Shown here in pieces: positions 1-8,772 of a stretch of 64,000 bases of DNA. Positions within the stretch are counted from its first letter, which is position 1; each line of letters opens with the position of its first letter. The notes under the pieces were generated by a model. It ran no database searches. It worked only from the letters and a program-made list of their open reading frames with translations, and was not told the origin of the DNA. This DNA comes from Candidatus Bandiella woodruffii (GTDB lineage: Bacteria > Pseudomonadota > Alphaproteobacteria > Rickettsiales > Midichloriaceae). The translations under genes and the position numbers were made by a program. The stretch lies in the NCBI RefSeq assembly GCF_034359465.1, contig NZ_CP110820.1, positions 736,501 through 800,500 of the forward strand. The letters run 5' to 3'.

Positions 1-922
1 CTTCAGCTTTAGTTGGATGGACGTTCACATCCACAAATTGAGGATCTATATCTAAATATATCGCTACTTGTGGGAATCTATTATGTGGGATTAAATTTCG
101 GTATGCAGCTCTTATTGCGATTGATAAAACCTTATCTCTTACGATTCTTTTGTTGATAAAAACATGTTGATTCACCGATGTTGCTGAATTAAAGGTTGGG
201 ATTGATACGTACCCATAAACTTTTATTTCATCACATTCATGTGAAAATTTCACAGTATTCTCAATGAAAGTTTTGCCTAAGATATCCTCAATCCTCGAGG
301 TTAGCTCTAGGATAGAGCCTATTTGGCTTTTGGTTTCTATAATCTTTTTTTCGTTAGCAATCAACCTAAAGCTTATGTCTTCCCTTGAGAGGGCAAGTTT
401 ATTTACCAGTTCTATACATGCACTTGTTTCGCTCGCTTCTGATTTCAGAAATTTCAGTCTTGCTGGTGTTGTAAAAAATAAATCACGTATTTCTATGCGA
501 GTGCCAGTCAATTGAGATGCTGGTTTAATCTGTGATTTTTGGCCTCCTGATACATTTATTTCCCAAGCGTCATTTGCGCCCCGAGCTTTACTTATTATCT
601 TCATTTTACTGACAGATGCAATTGAAGGTAGTGCCTCGCCACGAAAGCCCAAAAATTGAATATTGTTTATATCATCTTCATTTAGCTTTGATGTGGCATG
701 CCGTTCTAACGCAATTTCTAGTTCCTCTCTCCCAATTCCGATCCCGTTATCTATGACTGATATGAAATTTCTACCACCCCTGTTTATTTCAATAGATATT
801 TCTGAGGACTGGGCGTCTATAGAATTTTCTGTTAATTCTTTTACTATGGATAAAGGTCTATCAATAACTTCTCCAGCGGCAATCTTGTTGATTGTGTTGA
901 TTGATAGAACACGTATTGTCAT
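1..922 (-). CDS. mutL: DNA mismatch repair protein MutL (3' end beyond window)
   Basis: GHKL-type ATPase that couples MutS mismatch recognition to downstream repair. I translated the minus strand from the ATG at 920-922; about 307 codons stay open to the window edge. Visible motifs are an ELTENSIDA-like ATP-binding box, DNGIGIG, the signature GFRGEALPSI near residue 90, LFFTTPARLKF, and DVNVHPTKAE just before the edge. These are the N-terminal ATPase and transducer regions; the C-terminal dimerisation domain is outside. It starts 17 bases after the plsY stop and is probably the last visible gene of the rpmI-rplT-pheS-plsY-mutL run. Start choice is secure because the MutL N-terminus aligns immediately. 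Confidence 0.95.
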   Translation of the reverse strand, partial: MTIRVLSINTINKIAAGEVIDRPLSIVKELTENSIDAQSSEISIEINRGGRNFISVIDNGIGIGREELEIALERHATSKLNEDDINNIQFLGFRGEALPSIASVSKMKIISKARGANDAWEINVSGGQKSQIKPASQLTGTRIEIRDLFFTTPARLKFLKSEASETSACIELVNKLALSREDISFRLIANEKKIIETKSQIGSILELTSRIEDILGKTFIENTVKFSHECDEIKVYGYVSIPTFNSATSVNQHVFINKRIVRDKVLSIAIRAAYRNLIPHNRFPQVAIYLDIDPQFVDVNVHPTKAE

Positions 923-939
923 AGAAAAACCTTAGTAAA

Positions 940-1527
940 CTATTGTTTAGGAATTTTATTTTCCTTGCCAGCACATAACCTCATTATGTTATCTTTATGC
1001 CTAAATATAATTAAAATCAAACTAATTACTAAGAATATTAGATTTGTACCGTCAGTGATCATAATGCACTCAATAAATACTGAGGTGCCTAAAGAAACCA
1101 ATGCTGCTAAAGATGATATCCTTGAGACCTTAAAAACAAGTATCCAAAGCAATAATGAAAAACCGCCTAATATCGGGTTGATTCCCAAAATTACACCAAA
1201 AGCAGTAGCTACGCCTTTGCCTCCTTCAAACTTCAACCATATGGGGAAAATATGCCCCACAATACAAATAAACCCATAAAACGTTAGATATTGTTCGTTG
1301 AACGCATTTGCAAGCAGAATAACGCAAAGCCCTTTCGCCATGTCTATTAGCAAAGTTAAGCCTCCAAGCAGCTTTCCTCCAGCTCTAAAGGCATTAGTGG
1401 CACCTATGTTGCCAGACCCTTGTTTTCTTAAGTCGCCCTTGCCTAAAACCTTGCTTAAAAGTACCCCAGACGGAATACTGCCTAATAGATACGATGCAAT
1501 TGTTAGAAAAAAATTAATAGAATCCAT
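940..1527 (-). CDS. plsY: Glycerol-3-phosphate acyltransferase PlsY
   Basis: Inner-membrane enzyme that transfers an acyl group from acyl-phosphate to sn-glycerol 3-phosphate, the first step of phosphatidic acid synthesis. The 195-residue hydrophobic protein is of family length. It shows the three PlsY cytoplasmic motifs: GSIPSGVLLSK near residue 17, GSGNIGATNAFR near 38-49, and EGGKGVATAFG near 104. Its ATG overlaps the pheS stop by one base (TAATG), so it is translationally coupled to pheS. No obvious defects. Confidence 0.95.
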   Translation of the reverse strand: MDSINFFLTIASYLLGSIPSGVLLSKVLGKGDLRKQGSGNIGATNAFRAGGKLLGGLTLLIDMAKGLCVILLANAFNEQYLTFYGFICIVGHIFPIWLKFEGGKGVATAFGVILGINPILGGFSLLLWILVFKVSRISSLAALVSLGTSVFIECIMITDGTNLIFLVISLILIIFRHKDNIMRLCAGKENKIPKQ

Positions 1528-2555
1528 TAAAATCCATAATGATTAAGCCATCTAACATCCCCTTCGAAGCAACTTCTTAAATCCGGGATATTGTATTTTA
1601 GCATTGCCAACCTTTCTATGCCAATACCAAAGGCAAATCCTTGATATTTCTCTGGATCGATTCCTACATTATGTAGCACTCTTTTGTTCACCATCCCAGA
1701 ACCTAAAATTTCAAGCCAATCATTACCCGTCCCAATTTTAATCTCACCCTTTATGCTACGGTCACACCTAATGTCAACCTCAAAGGATGGTTCAGTGAAT
1801 GGAAAATAGCTAGCTCTGAATCGCATCGCGATATTGTCAGTTTTAAAAAACAACCGAAGGAATGTCTCAAGGCATGCATGTAAATCTTGCACACTAGACT
1901 TCTCATCAACAACCAAACATTCAACTTGGTGAAACATCGGGGTGTGAGTTGCATCGTAGTCTGATCTGTAAACTTTGCCTGTTGAGAATATTCTAAGCGG
2001 CGGTTTATTCTCCATCATATGGCGAACCTGCACTGTAGACGTATGAGTCCGTAAAAGGAGTTTATCTTCCTCTAAATAGAATGTATCATGCATCTGTCTT
2101 GCAGGGTGGTTTTCTGAAATGTTGAGCGCGGAAAAATTGTTCCATTCGTTATCTATCTCAGGACCTGCAACATGCTCAAATCCCATAGACCTAAATATAT
2201 CCTTGATAAGCCTTATAGTATGAGTTATGGGGTGTATTCTACCCCTCTTATAGCCTCTACCAGGCAGCGTTACATCTATGCATTCTTGACGAAGCTTAAA
2301 GTCCAGAGCTTCATCTGCAAGCCTTGTCTGAACCTCTTCCAGCTCTTTGATAACCAGCTGCTTCACTTCGTTGATTTTTTGCCCAAACTCCTTTTTTATC
2401 TCATTTGGAAGCGCTGCTATTTTTTTAGCTTCGATCGTAATAAGACCATTTTTTCCCAAAAACTTAACACGTATATCTTCAACAATTTTACAATTTTCAG
2501 CGCCACTTATTGTGACCTTGAATTGTTTGTAGATTGAATCTATGTTACCTAGCAT
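1527..2555 (-). CDS. pheS: Phenylalanine--tRNA ligase alpha subunit
   Basis: Catalytic alpha subunit of the (alpha-beta)2 class II synthetase that charges tRNA-Phe. The 342-residue protein has an N-terminal coiled-coil region (about 1-85) followed by the class II core, with HPITHT near 108, the FRSMGF stretch and motif 3 FGIGIERLAMLKY near the C-terminus. It sits 5 bases downstream of rplT and overlaps plsY by one base. The partner gene pheT is not adjacent as in many bacteria but lies about 9 kb away at 11501-13882, with mobile elements between. Confidence 0.96.
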   Translation of the reverse strand: MLGNIDSIYKQFKVTISGAENCKIVEDIRVKFLGKNGLITIEAKKIAALPNEIKKEFGQKINEVKQLVIKELEEVQTRLADEALDFKLRQECIDVTLPGRGYKRGRIHPITHTIRLIKDIFRSMGFEHVAGPEIDNEWNNFSALNISENHPARQMHDTFYLEEDKLLLRTHTSTVQVRHMMENKPPLRIFSTGKVYRSDYDATHTPMFHQVECLVVDEKSSVQDLHACLETFLRLFFKTDNIAMRFRASYFPFTEPSFEVDIRCDRSIKGEIKIGTGNDWLEILGSGMVNKRVLHNVGIDPEKYQGFAFGIGIERLAMLKYNIPDLRSCFEGDVRWLNHYGF

Positions 2556-2560
2556 ATTAG

Positions 2561-2929
2561 TTAGCTAGCACTCTTTTCCAATGCTTTTTTCGCTTTGTTC
2601 AGTATCTCTGTAAAAGCTTCTGGGTTATGAATTGCAATTTCAGATAACATCTTTCTGTTAAGACCAATTCCACAAAGCTTTATTCCATTAATAAACTGTG
2701 AATAAGCCAAACCTTGTTCTCTTGCAGCAGCATTTATCCTTTGTATCCAAAGTCCTCTAAAGTCTCTTTTCTTAGCTCTTCTATCGCGATAAGCGTATTG
2801 AAGACCTTTCTCTACTTTCTCTATTGCAACTCTGAAACAAGTACTTGCTCTACCACGATAGCCTTTAGCTAATTTTAGAATTTTTTTATGACGAGCTCTC
2901 GCTGTAACACCGCGTTTTATTCTTGACAT
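2561..2929 (-). CDS. rplT: 50S ribosomal protein L20
   Basis: Primary 23S rRNA-binding protein needed for 50S assembly. The 122-residue basic protein begins [16 protein letters not shown] and contains the L20 signatures [22 protein letters not shown] and YSQFINGIK. It lies 19 bases after rpmI, the standard rpmI-rplT pair, and is followed by pheS. In other bacteria L20 represses its own operon at the rpmI leader; whether that holds here cannot be judged from sequence alone. Confidence 0.97.
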   Translation of the reverse strand: MSRIKRGVTARARHKKILKLAKGYRGRASTCFRVAIEKVEKGLQYAYRDRRAKKRDFRGLWIQRINAAAREQGLAYSQFINGIKLCGIGLNRKMLSEIAIHNPEAFTEILNKAKKALEKSAS

Positions 2930-2948
2930 CTCTTACCTCCCACAACAA

Positions 2949-3149
2949 TTAAAAAGCATACGGCATGTAGTCTGGCACTCTCTTTGCCTCTACCTCAGGC
3001 AGAATACACATACCCCTTTGGTTTCTAAGTTGGCGTTTACTACGCTTTCTCATGTTGTGTTGTTTATTGGCTTGTGGGGCCATAACATGTCCATTAGCAG
3101 TAATTTTAAAGCGTTTTTTTGCGCTTGATTTTGTTTTCATTTTAGGCAT
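2949..3149 (-). CDS. rpmI: 50S ribosomal protein L35
   Basis: Small basic large-subunit protein of 66 residues, beginning [15 protein letters not shown], the invariant L35 N-terminus. A GGAG ribosome-binding sequence precedes the ATG by about five bases. It is the first gene of the operon; a candidate promoter lies about 80 bases upstream and the intervening leader contains a short GC-rich hairpin (near 3172-3190). Confidence 0.95.
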   Translation of the reverse strand: MPKMKTKSSAKKRFKITANGHVMAPQANKQHNMRKRSKRQLRNQRGMCILPEVEAKRVPDYMPYAF

Positions 3150-3409
3150 TTGTCTCCATAATATTATTATTTTTATGCCACAAAGGCATGCCGTTTAATA
3201 AGCCCTTGCCGCTATAGTAATTGTCTGGATAATATGAGAGAATCCAACGAATATCAAGCTCTTTTTTGGTTTCAACAAAATAATATATTGCAATCATTGG
3301 CAAGTTATTTTACGCTGGGCGCTGAGTGGCGAGAATAGAAAATTTTCGGAAGAACAAAAAATTTGTAAAAAAGTGTGGGTGGCTTTATGAAAAAAGTGGT
3401 TGATGTTTT
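3150..3409. other. Intergenic region without identifiable gene
   Basis: Apart from the candidate rpmI promoter, only short open frames are present and none resembles a known protein. The right edge runs into an IS1-type fragment. Confidence 0.5.
3229..3257 (-). promoter_or_regulatory. Candidate sigma70 promoter of the rpmI operon
   Basis: On the minus strand the sequence reads TTGATA, 17 bases, TATTAT, a good match to -35/-10 boxes with ideal spacing. Transcription would begin near 3220, leaving a leader of about 70 nt before rpmI. AT-rich DNA produces such matches by chance. Confidence 0.45.
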
Positions 3410-3448
3410 GGGAGTGTTGCCATAAGATAGATAAGATGCTAAAATGAA
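3410..3448 (+). mobile_element. IS1-type left-end fragment (39 bp)
   Basis: Begins with GGGAGTGTTGCCATAAGATA, the same left end as at 28181, and is cut off abruptly by the IS6 copy at 3449. Only the outermost 39 bases survive, showing that the IS6 element landed in or recombined with an older IS1-type copy. Confidence 0.75.
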
Positions 3449-4280
3449 GGCTCTGTCGCATCTGTAATATGATGCAAAAACTTTCAAATTATTTGTATAT
3501 TTTTCCATTAAGCAGTTAGTGAAAGAAATTTATCAAAGTCAGAATTATAATTGTCATTGTCAGCAAGTTGTCCTTTTTTAATCATGTGCAAGAGCTCTAT
3601 TCCTGCAATAGTCCTGGCGGCACTTCTAAAGGATTTGAAACCAAGCATCGGTCTAGTTCGTTTCTTTACAAATCTGTGATCGCCTTCTATCCTATTGTTT
3701 AGATATTTGTTATGCCTAATTTCTATTTGGTCTTCTTTAGATAATGGCTTATTGATCGAATTCAAAGCAGAAGTATTAGAGCCACTTTTATCTATATTAA
3801 CCTTTATAGGCTGGCCACTAGATTTAATTGCTTTCCTGAAAAACGCTTTAGCTGCCCTTTTATCTCTTTTTGCTCTTAGCATAAAATCTATGGTATCCCC
3901 GTATTTATCAACTGCTCTATACAAATAGACCCATTTACCTTTAACCTTGATATATGTCTCGTCCATTCTCCAGCTGCCGTTGACTGGCTTTTTTCTTTTT
4001 CTGAATCTTCCTTCAAGTATTGGCATAAACTTTACTACCCATCTTTGTAGAGTGGCGTGATCTATGTTGAGTCCTCTCAACCCGCCTATCTCTTCTATCT
4101 CTCTGTAACTTAAAGAATATCTTCCTTTCATATACAGCGATACCATAATGATTTCTGCGCCATATTCATGGTTCTTAAAATACTTCATTAATTTTGGGTC
4201 TACTTTAAACATTATTACCAGCAACTATTTCTTTCAGAATATCAAAAATTCTTATGTGTTTCAACAGATGCGACAGAACC
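3449..4280 (-). mobile_element. IS6-family element, copy 1, complete (832 bp)
   Basis: Complete element bounded by inverted ends GGCTCTGTCGCATCTG (left) and GGTTCTGTCGCATCTG (read inward from the right). It holds one intact transposase. The 8-base flanks (aaaatgaa and acattttg) do not match, so no target duplication remains. It is the reference copy for the other 13 occurrences in this window. Confidence 0.93.
3508..4224 (-). CDS. IS6-family transposase (copy 1, intact)
   Basis: DDE transposase. The 238-codon frame opens with TTG; the ATG five codons in (4212) is an equally likely start. A helix-turn-helix region (about residues 36-64, [10 protein letters not shown]...HATLQRWV) precedes the catalytic core with D88 (WRMDETY), D145 (VNIDKSG) and E180 (NNRIEGDHR), a 34-residue D-E spacing typical of IS6. 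The protein is identical in copies at 40037-40753 and 51240-51956, implying recent spread. Confidence 0.93.
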   Translation of the reverse strand: MLVIMFKVDPKLMKYFKNHEYGAEIIMVSLYMKGRYSLSYREIEEIGGLRGLNIDHATLQRWVVKFMPILEGRFRKRKKPVNGSWRMDETYIKVKGKWVYLYRAVDKYGDTIDFMLRAKRDKRAAKAFFRKAIKSSGQPIKVNIDKSGSNTSALNSINKPLSKEDQIEIRHNKYLNNRIEGDHRFVKKRTRPMLGFKSFRSAARTIAGIELLHMIKKGQLADNDNYNSDFDKFLSLTA

Positions 4281-4387
4281 ACATTTTGAGGATAACAATA
4301 ATTTCCTAAGTGAGCAGAGCAATTTTATATCTATCTTTGGCTAACACTCTGATAATACGTTTGTGCTAAAAAATTGACATTGCTTTG

Positions 4388-4416
4388 TTGATTTGTGCTC
4401 CTTTTATTACTATATC
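4388..4416 (+). promoter_or_regulatory. Candidate htpG promoter
   Basis: TTGATT, 17 bases, TATATC, placed 35 bases upstream of the htpG ATG. No sigma32-like CTTGAA/CCCAT pattern was seen although htpG is often heat-induced. Weak call in AT-rich DNA. Confidence 0.35.
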
Positions 4417-4450
4417 TTAAAAAAGGTTTATAAAGTATCACTAGAAAATC

Positions 4451-6331
4451 ATGGAAAACAGTAAACAAATAAAAAAATTTGATGCCGAAGTTGGTAAAGT
4501 TTTAAACTTAATGATCAACTCCATATACACTAACAAAGATATTTTTTTGAGGGAATTGGTTTCCAATGCATCTGACGCGTGTGATAAATTGAGGTATCAA
4601 GCCATAAATGACCCCAAACTCATGGAAAGTGTTGGTGAGTTTAAAATTGTGGTCCAAATAGACCGGAAAGAACAGAGCATCAGCATATCAGATAATGGCA
4701 TAGGGATGAATAAGGAGGAACTTATAAGTAGCTTAGGTACAATAGCAAGCTCTGGAACTCAAAAGTTTGTTGAGCAATTTGCTAATAATGATAAAAAAGC
4801 TGATTTACAATTGATAGGGCAATTTGGGGTTGGGTTTTACTCTGCATTTATGGTTGCGGATTCGGTTGAGGTTATAAGCAAGAAAGCCGGGGAAAAAAAC
4901 GCTTATCTTTGGGCATCAGATGGTAAGGGAGAATATTCAATAGAAAAGTACAGTGGGTTACACGCAAGCGGGACAAGAATCACATTAAAAATCAAGGAAT
5001 CTGAAACTGAGTTTTTAGAACCTTATAGACTGCGCCATATAATACATACCTACTCTGATCATATAGAATTTCCAATTGAGCTTATTGACGATGAAGGCAA
5101 AAGCGAGGTGGTTAACAAAGCTGCTGCAATATGGATGAGAAACCCTTCAGAAGTCACACAAGAGCAATATGAAGAGTTCTTTAAGCATGCTTCGCACTCT
5201 CCTGGCAAGCCTTGGATGACTTTACACAATAAAGTTGAGGGAGCTGTGGAATATACTAATTTATTATTTATCCCTGAAAGCAAGCCATTCGATCTTTTCC
5301 ATCCAGATAGAAAAACTCGGGTAAAACTATACATAAAACGTGTGTTTATATCAGAGGAAGGTAATGATTTGATACCACCATACTTAAGATTTTTAAGGGG
5401 TGTGATAGACTCGCAAGATTTACCGTTAAATATCAGTAGGGAAACTTTGCAGCACAATCAGGTTGTACGAAAAATAAAAAAATCCATCGTCAAAAAAGTG
5501 CTAAGTAGTCTTAAAACTAAAGCTGACAAAGAACCGGAAGAATATGCAAAATTCTGGAATAATTTCAGCGAAGTGGTTAAGGAAGGGCTATGCGAAAGCA
5601 CTTTGGAGGAAAAAGAACAACTGCTGGAAATTTGCAGGTTCCACTCCACCAACTCTCAAGAAACTACTGTTAGTCTTGATGATTATTTATCCAGAATGGT
5701 AGAAGGACAAAAGGAAATATATTTCCTCAATGGCGATAACATCAATGCACTAAGGGCTAATCCTCAATTAGAGGGGTTTAAGAAAAAAGGGATAGAAGTT
5801 CTCTTGCTGAAAGATCATGTTGATAACTTTTGGGTAAATATAGTACATAAATATAAAGATATGGACTTTAAATCCGTTACCAGTGAGAATATCGATCTAG
5901 ATAAAGTGAAGGATAGTGACTCTAAAAAAGAAGGGGAAGAAGAAAAGGGAAAAATTGAATATCCCGAATTGTTGCAGTTCATCAAAGATGTTTTAAAAGA
6001 CAAGGTAAGGGATGTTGTGGTCTCTTCTAAGTTGGTTGATAGTCCCGCATGTATTTCAATGCCAGAAGGTTCTATGAACCCCAGAATGGAAAGATTTTTA
6101 ATAGATCAAAGGCAACTTCACTCTAAATCTGCCAGAATATTGGAAATCAATCCAAACCATGCAATTTTCAAAAAAATCAATGGTTCGCTATCAAATGGTG
6201 AAGAATTGCAACTAAACTCTAATTTGGTAGATGTGATATATACTCAGGCTTGCTTAATAGAGGGGGATTCAGTTGACAACCTGAGTGACTTTGCATCTAA
6301 GCTTAATTCTATATTAGCAAAAATTGTATGA
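4451..6331 (+). CDS. htpG: Molecular chaperone HtpG (Hsp90)
   Basis: Cytosolic ATP-dependent Hsp90 chaperone. The 626-residue protein is family length, with the GHKL nucleotide-binding domain at the N-terminus (NASDACDKLRYQ, DNGIGMNKEEL, GQFGVGFYSAFMV), the middle domain (LPLNISRETLQ near 325) and a C-terminal dimerisation domain. A lysine/glutamate-rich linker lies near residues 490-505. Its TGA overlaps the ftsY ATG as ATGA, so the two genes form a coupled unit, an unusual pairing of a chaperone with the signal-recognition receptor. Confidence 0.97.
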   Translation: MENSKQIKKFDAEVGKVLNLMINSIYTNKDIFLRELVSNASDACDKLRYQAINDPKLMESVGEFKIVVQIDRKEQSISISDNGIGMNKEELISSLGTIASSGTQKFVEQFANNDKKADLQLIGQFGVGFYSAFMVADSVEVISKKAGEKNAYLWASDGKGEYSIEKYSGLHASGTRITLKIKESETEFLEPYRLRHIIHTYSDHIEFPIELIDDEGKSEVVNKAAAIWMRNPSEVTQEQYEEFFKHASHSPGKPWMTLHNKVEGAVEYTNLLFIPESKPFDLFHPDRKTRVKLYIKRVFISEEGNDLIPPYLRFLRGVIDSQDLPLNISRETLQHNQVVRKIKKSIVKKVLSSLKTKADKEPEEYAKFWNNFSEVVKEGLCESTLEEKEQLLEICRFHSTNSQETTVSLDDYLSRMVEGQKEIYFLNGDNINALRANPQLEGFKKKGIEVLLLKDHVDNFWVNIVHKYKDMDFKSVTSENIDLDKVKDSDSKKEGEEEKGKIEYPELLQFIKDVLKDKVRDVVVSSKLVDSPACISMPEGSMNPRMERFLIDQRQLHSKSARILEINPNHAIFKKINGSLSNGEELQLNSNLVDVIYTQACLIEGDSVDNLSDFASKLNSILAKIV

Positions 6332-7239
6332 GGCAGTGGCTTGACAGGCTAAAAACTGGTTTAAGCAAAACATCTGCCAATCTCAACGTTAATTTAAAGA
6401 GAGCTTTCTCTTTAAATAAACCCAGGCAAGAAGTTTTGGATGAATTGGAGGAAGCATTAATATTAAGTGACTTAGGGGTTGAGTGCAGCTCACAAATTAT
6501 CGGAAGATTGGCAAAAAAGAATTTTGAGCAAACGATAACGAAAGAAATAGTTGTGGAATGCGTTGTTCAGCATATATGCGAGATATTAACTCCATATACC
6601 AAAACGCTGACCATACCAGATTCAAGTTCTCCTTACACAATATTATTTTCTGGTATAAACGGTAGCGGTAAAACCACGTCACTAGGGAAGATAGCACATC
6701 AATTAAGAAAGTCTGGCAAAAAAGTCCTTATCGCTGCAGCTGATACTTTTAGAGCATCGGCGAAAGAACAGTTAGAAATATGGGCGCATAGATCTGAGAG
6801 TGACATTATATCTGGGGATGCTAATTCTGATCCTGCAAGTATAGCGTATAAGGCGTTGGTAAAAGCTAAGCAAGAGCGATACGATGTGTTATTAATAGAT
6901 ACTGCGGGTAGAATGCATAATAAGGCAAGCCTGATGGCAGAGTTGCAAAAGATCAGTAAAGTTTTGCAAAAGATAGACAATTCTGCCCCCAACCTAAATC
7001 TATTAGTACTAGATGCAACAGTAGGACAAACAACGCTCCAGCAAGTGGAAATTTTTAAAAGCATAACTAACATAAATGGCATTGTGCTAACAAAGTTGGA
7101 TGGCACATCAAAAGCAGGTGTAATAGTACCTATAGTCCAAAATTTTAAGATACCTATATATTATATAGGTATTGGGGAGGAAATTGATGATCTAAGCTCG
7201 TTTTCTGCAGAAGAATTTGCCAGAGCTCTTGTAATTTGA
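6328..7239 (+). CDS. ftsY: Signal recognition particle receptor FtsY
   Basis: SRP-GTPase that docks ribosome-SRP complexes at the membrane translocon. The 303-residue protein is the short form: the acidic A domain is almost absent and the N domain starts directly. Motifs are G1 GINGSGKTTSLGKIA near 108, DTFRASAKEQLE, DTAGRMHNKASLMAEL, TKLDGTSKAG and the closing GIGEEIDDLSSFSAEEFARAL. It overlaps htpG by four bases. Short FtsY proteins are common in alphaproteobacterial endosymbionts. Confidence 0.96.
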   Translation: MRQWLDRLKTGLSKTSANLNVNLKRAFSLNKPRQEVLDELEEALILSDLGVECSSQIIGRLAKKNFEQTITKEIVVECVVQHICEILTPYTKTLTIPDSSSPYTILFSGINGSGKTTSLGKIAHQLRKSGKKVLIAAADTFRASAKEQLEIWAHRSESDIISGDANSDPASIAYKALVKAKQERYDVLLIDTAGRMHNKASLMAELQKISKVLQKIDNSAPNLNLLVLDATVGQTTLQQVEIFKSITNINGIVLTKLDGTSKAGVIVPIVQNFKIPIYYIGIGEEIDDLSSFSAEEFARALVI

Positions 7240-7307
7240 GCTTCAAGAGGAAAAAATGCAGGGTATGAAGTGCCCCCAAAAACTATAACGCAATAGCTTT
7301 AATTTTA

Positions 7308-7354
7308 GGGAGCGTTGAAAGATAAAATAAGGATAAATGTGATGGTTTGATTTA
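7308..7354 (+). mobile_element. Solo left end of the second IS5-type element (47 bp)
   Basis: These 47 bases, starting GGGAGCGTTGAAAGATAAAA, are identical to 9856-9902, the left end of the larger IS5-type element. The match stops exactly where the IS427-like copy begins (7355). Either the IS inserted into an older copy that was then deleted, or two elements recombined. Confidence 0.75.
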
Positions 7355-8188
7355 GATAGTGTCGTCATGAGATTTGTGGTATAATATGAAAGAAAAGATA
7401 AATCAGGAGTAAAAATGGATTTAGGGCTACATAGGCATGATATAACAGATAATATGTGGGATTTGATAAAGGATCATTTGCCAGGAAGGGAGGGTACGTG
7501 GGGAGGTTTGGCACATAATAACAGAAGATTCATTAACGCAGTATTTTGGATATTAAGAACAGGTTCTCCCTGGAGAGATTTGCCTTCAGAATATGGAGGA
7601 TGGAAAAATACACATAAAAGATTTTGCAGATGGAGAGACAAAAGGATATGGGAGGCTTTATTGGAGATATTTGTGAAAGAACCTGATATGGAATGGTTAA
7701 TGATAGACGCAAGTCATAGTAAAGTGCATCCACATGCTTCAGGTGCAAAAGGCGGCAATCAAGATATGAGTCGTACAAAAGGGGGCTCAATACAAAGATT
7801 CACCTTGCCGTGGATTCACATGGTATGCCACTCAAAGTTATTGTCACAAAAGGCTCAGAAGCTGATTGCAAGCAGGCTGTTAATCTTATTGAAGAGATGA
7901 AAGCTGAGTACTTACTAGCCGACAGAGGGTACGATGTTAATTACATAATTGACCATGCCCAAGAATTGGGCATGAGAGTTGTTATTCCTCCTAAAAAGAA
8001 CAGAATCACCCAGAGAAAATACAATAAAGATTTATATAAAATAAGGCATATTGTAGAAAACACCTTTCTTCATCTTAAAAGATGGAGGGGAATTGCAACC
8101 AGATATGCTAAAAATTCAGCTTCTTTCCTTGCCGCAATTCAGATTAGATGTTTATCTCTTTGGCTTAAAATCTCATGACGACATTATC
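7355..8188 (+). mobile_element. IS5-family (IS427-group-like) element, copy A (834 bp)
   Basis: Bounded by near-perfect inverted repeats beginning GATAGTGTCGTCATGAGATT (left) and GATAATGTCGTCATGAGATT (right, read inward). TA precedes and follows the element, matching the 2-base TA duplication that can be proven at the second copy (28457-29283). However, the left flank is the end of another IS and the right flank is nuclease coding sequence, so the flanks may have been exchanged. Confidence 0.88.
7415..8178 (+). CDS. IS5-family transposase, two overlapping frames
   Basis: Reading begins MDLGLHRHDITDNMWDLIKD and continues to about 7785, where the frame must move by -1 to continue as LNTKIHLAVDSHGMPLK... 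to the stop at 8178. The first frame alone ends at 7900. The switch lies at an AAAAGGGGG run (7777-7785). The second copy has two bases fewer here and reads straight through, so this copy may need -1 slippage, as known for many IS427-group elements, or may be mutated. Catalytic region: MIDASHSKVH, LADRGYD, and IVENTFLHLKRWRGIATRY. Confidence 0.82.
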
Positions 8189-8597
8189 TAGAGTTGTTGA
8201 TGGCGACACAATAGTATTGAATAATGAAAAGATTAGGCTAAAAGGAATTGATGCACCTGAATCAAAGCAGTGGTGCTGGTATATTGGAGATCATAAAGAA
8301 AAGATATCATATAAATGCGGAGTTGAATCAGCGAAATATCTAAGCAAGCTTATTGAGGGGGGAGAGAGGATAGAATGCACAAATGAAGGTAAAGATTTAT
8401 ATGGGAGAACGCTATCTTACTGTTATGTAGGTATAACAAATATAAATAGGGATATGGTTTATAAAGGCTGGGCAGTTGGATATGGCGAGTTTAAAGTAGA
8501 GGAATTGATAGCGATGTATAATAAAGCTGGGATTTGGAGAGGTGATTTTGAAATGCCATCTGAGTGGAGAAAAAAAAGAAAAAAGAGGAGGCGATAA
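8175..8597 (+). pseudogene. Thermonuclease (SNase-like) domain protein, 5' end replaced by IS sequence
   Basis: Staphylococcal-nuclease fold, expected to cleave DNA/RNA with calcium. The domain begins VVDGDTIVLNNEKIRLKGIDAPES and retains the active-site R, D and E (RLKGIDAPE) and the later arginine (LYGRTLSY). Homologues normally have a signal peptide or membrane anchor before this point; here the ATG and first five codons (MTTLS) come from the inverted repeat of the IS ending at 8188. The frame is therefore an IS-nuclease fusion lacking its original N-terminus. The lysine/arginine-rich tail (RKKRKKRRR) is unusual. It could still be translated as a small cytosolic nuclease. Confidence 0.8.
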
Positions 8598-8772
8598 TAA
8601 GCATAGGGGAGAGGTATAGTTGGTAGGGTATAGAGTTGGTATGGGAGTGGGGTCGTTTAAGGATTGGCTGAGTATATTTAGTTTAAAGGTGTAGAGTTAG
8701 CTAGTGGTTGAGTTTTGGGTATATTTGTCAACGAGAGCCAAAGCGTATCCCGTTAGTAAAATTTTGGCATTG

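Noticed and set aside
3172-3190. Hairpin in the rpmI leader as an L20-binding autoregulatory site or terminator
   Set aside because: The stem is only four to five pairs, and no pseudoknot or 23S-like motif could be identified by eye.
4373-4416. TTGACA near 4373 as the htpG -35 box, or a sigma32 promoter
   Set aside because: The nearest good -10 is too far from that TTGACA, and no heat-shock consensus is present. A TTGATT/TATATC pair was listed with low confidence instead.
7775-7790. Programmed frameshift in the IS5-family copy A as a firm call
   Set aside because: The run AAAAGGGGG does not match a canonical heptamer in phase, and copy B differs by two bases and reads through. Mutation is as likely; kept only as a possibility in the gene entry.
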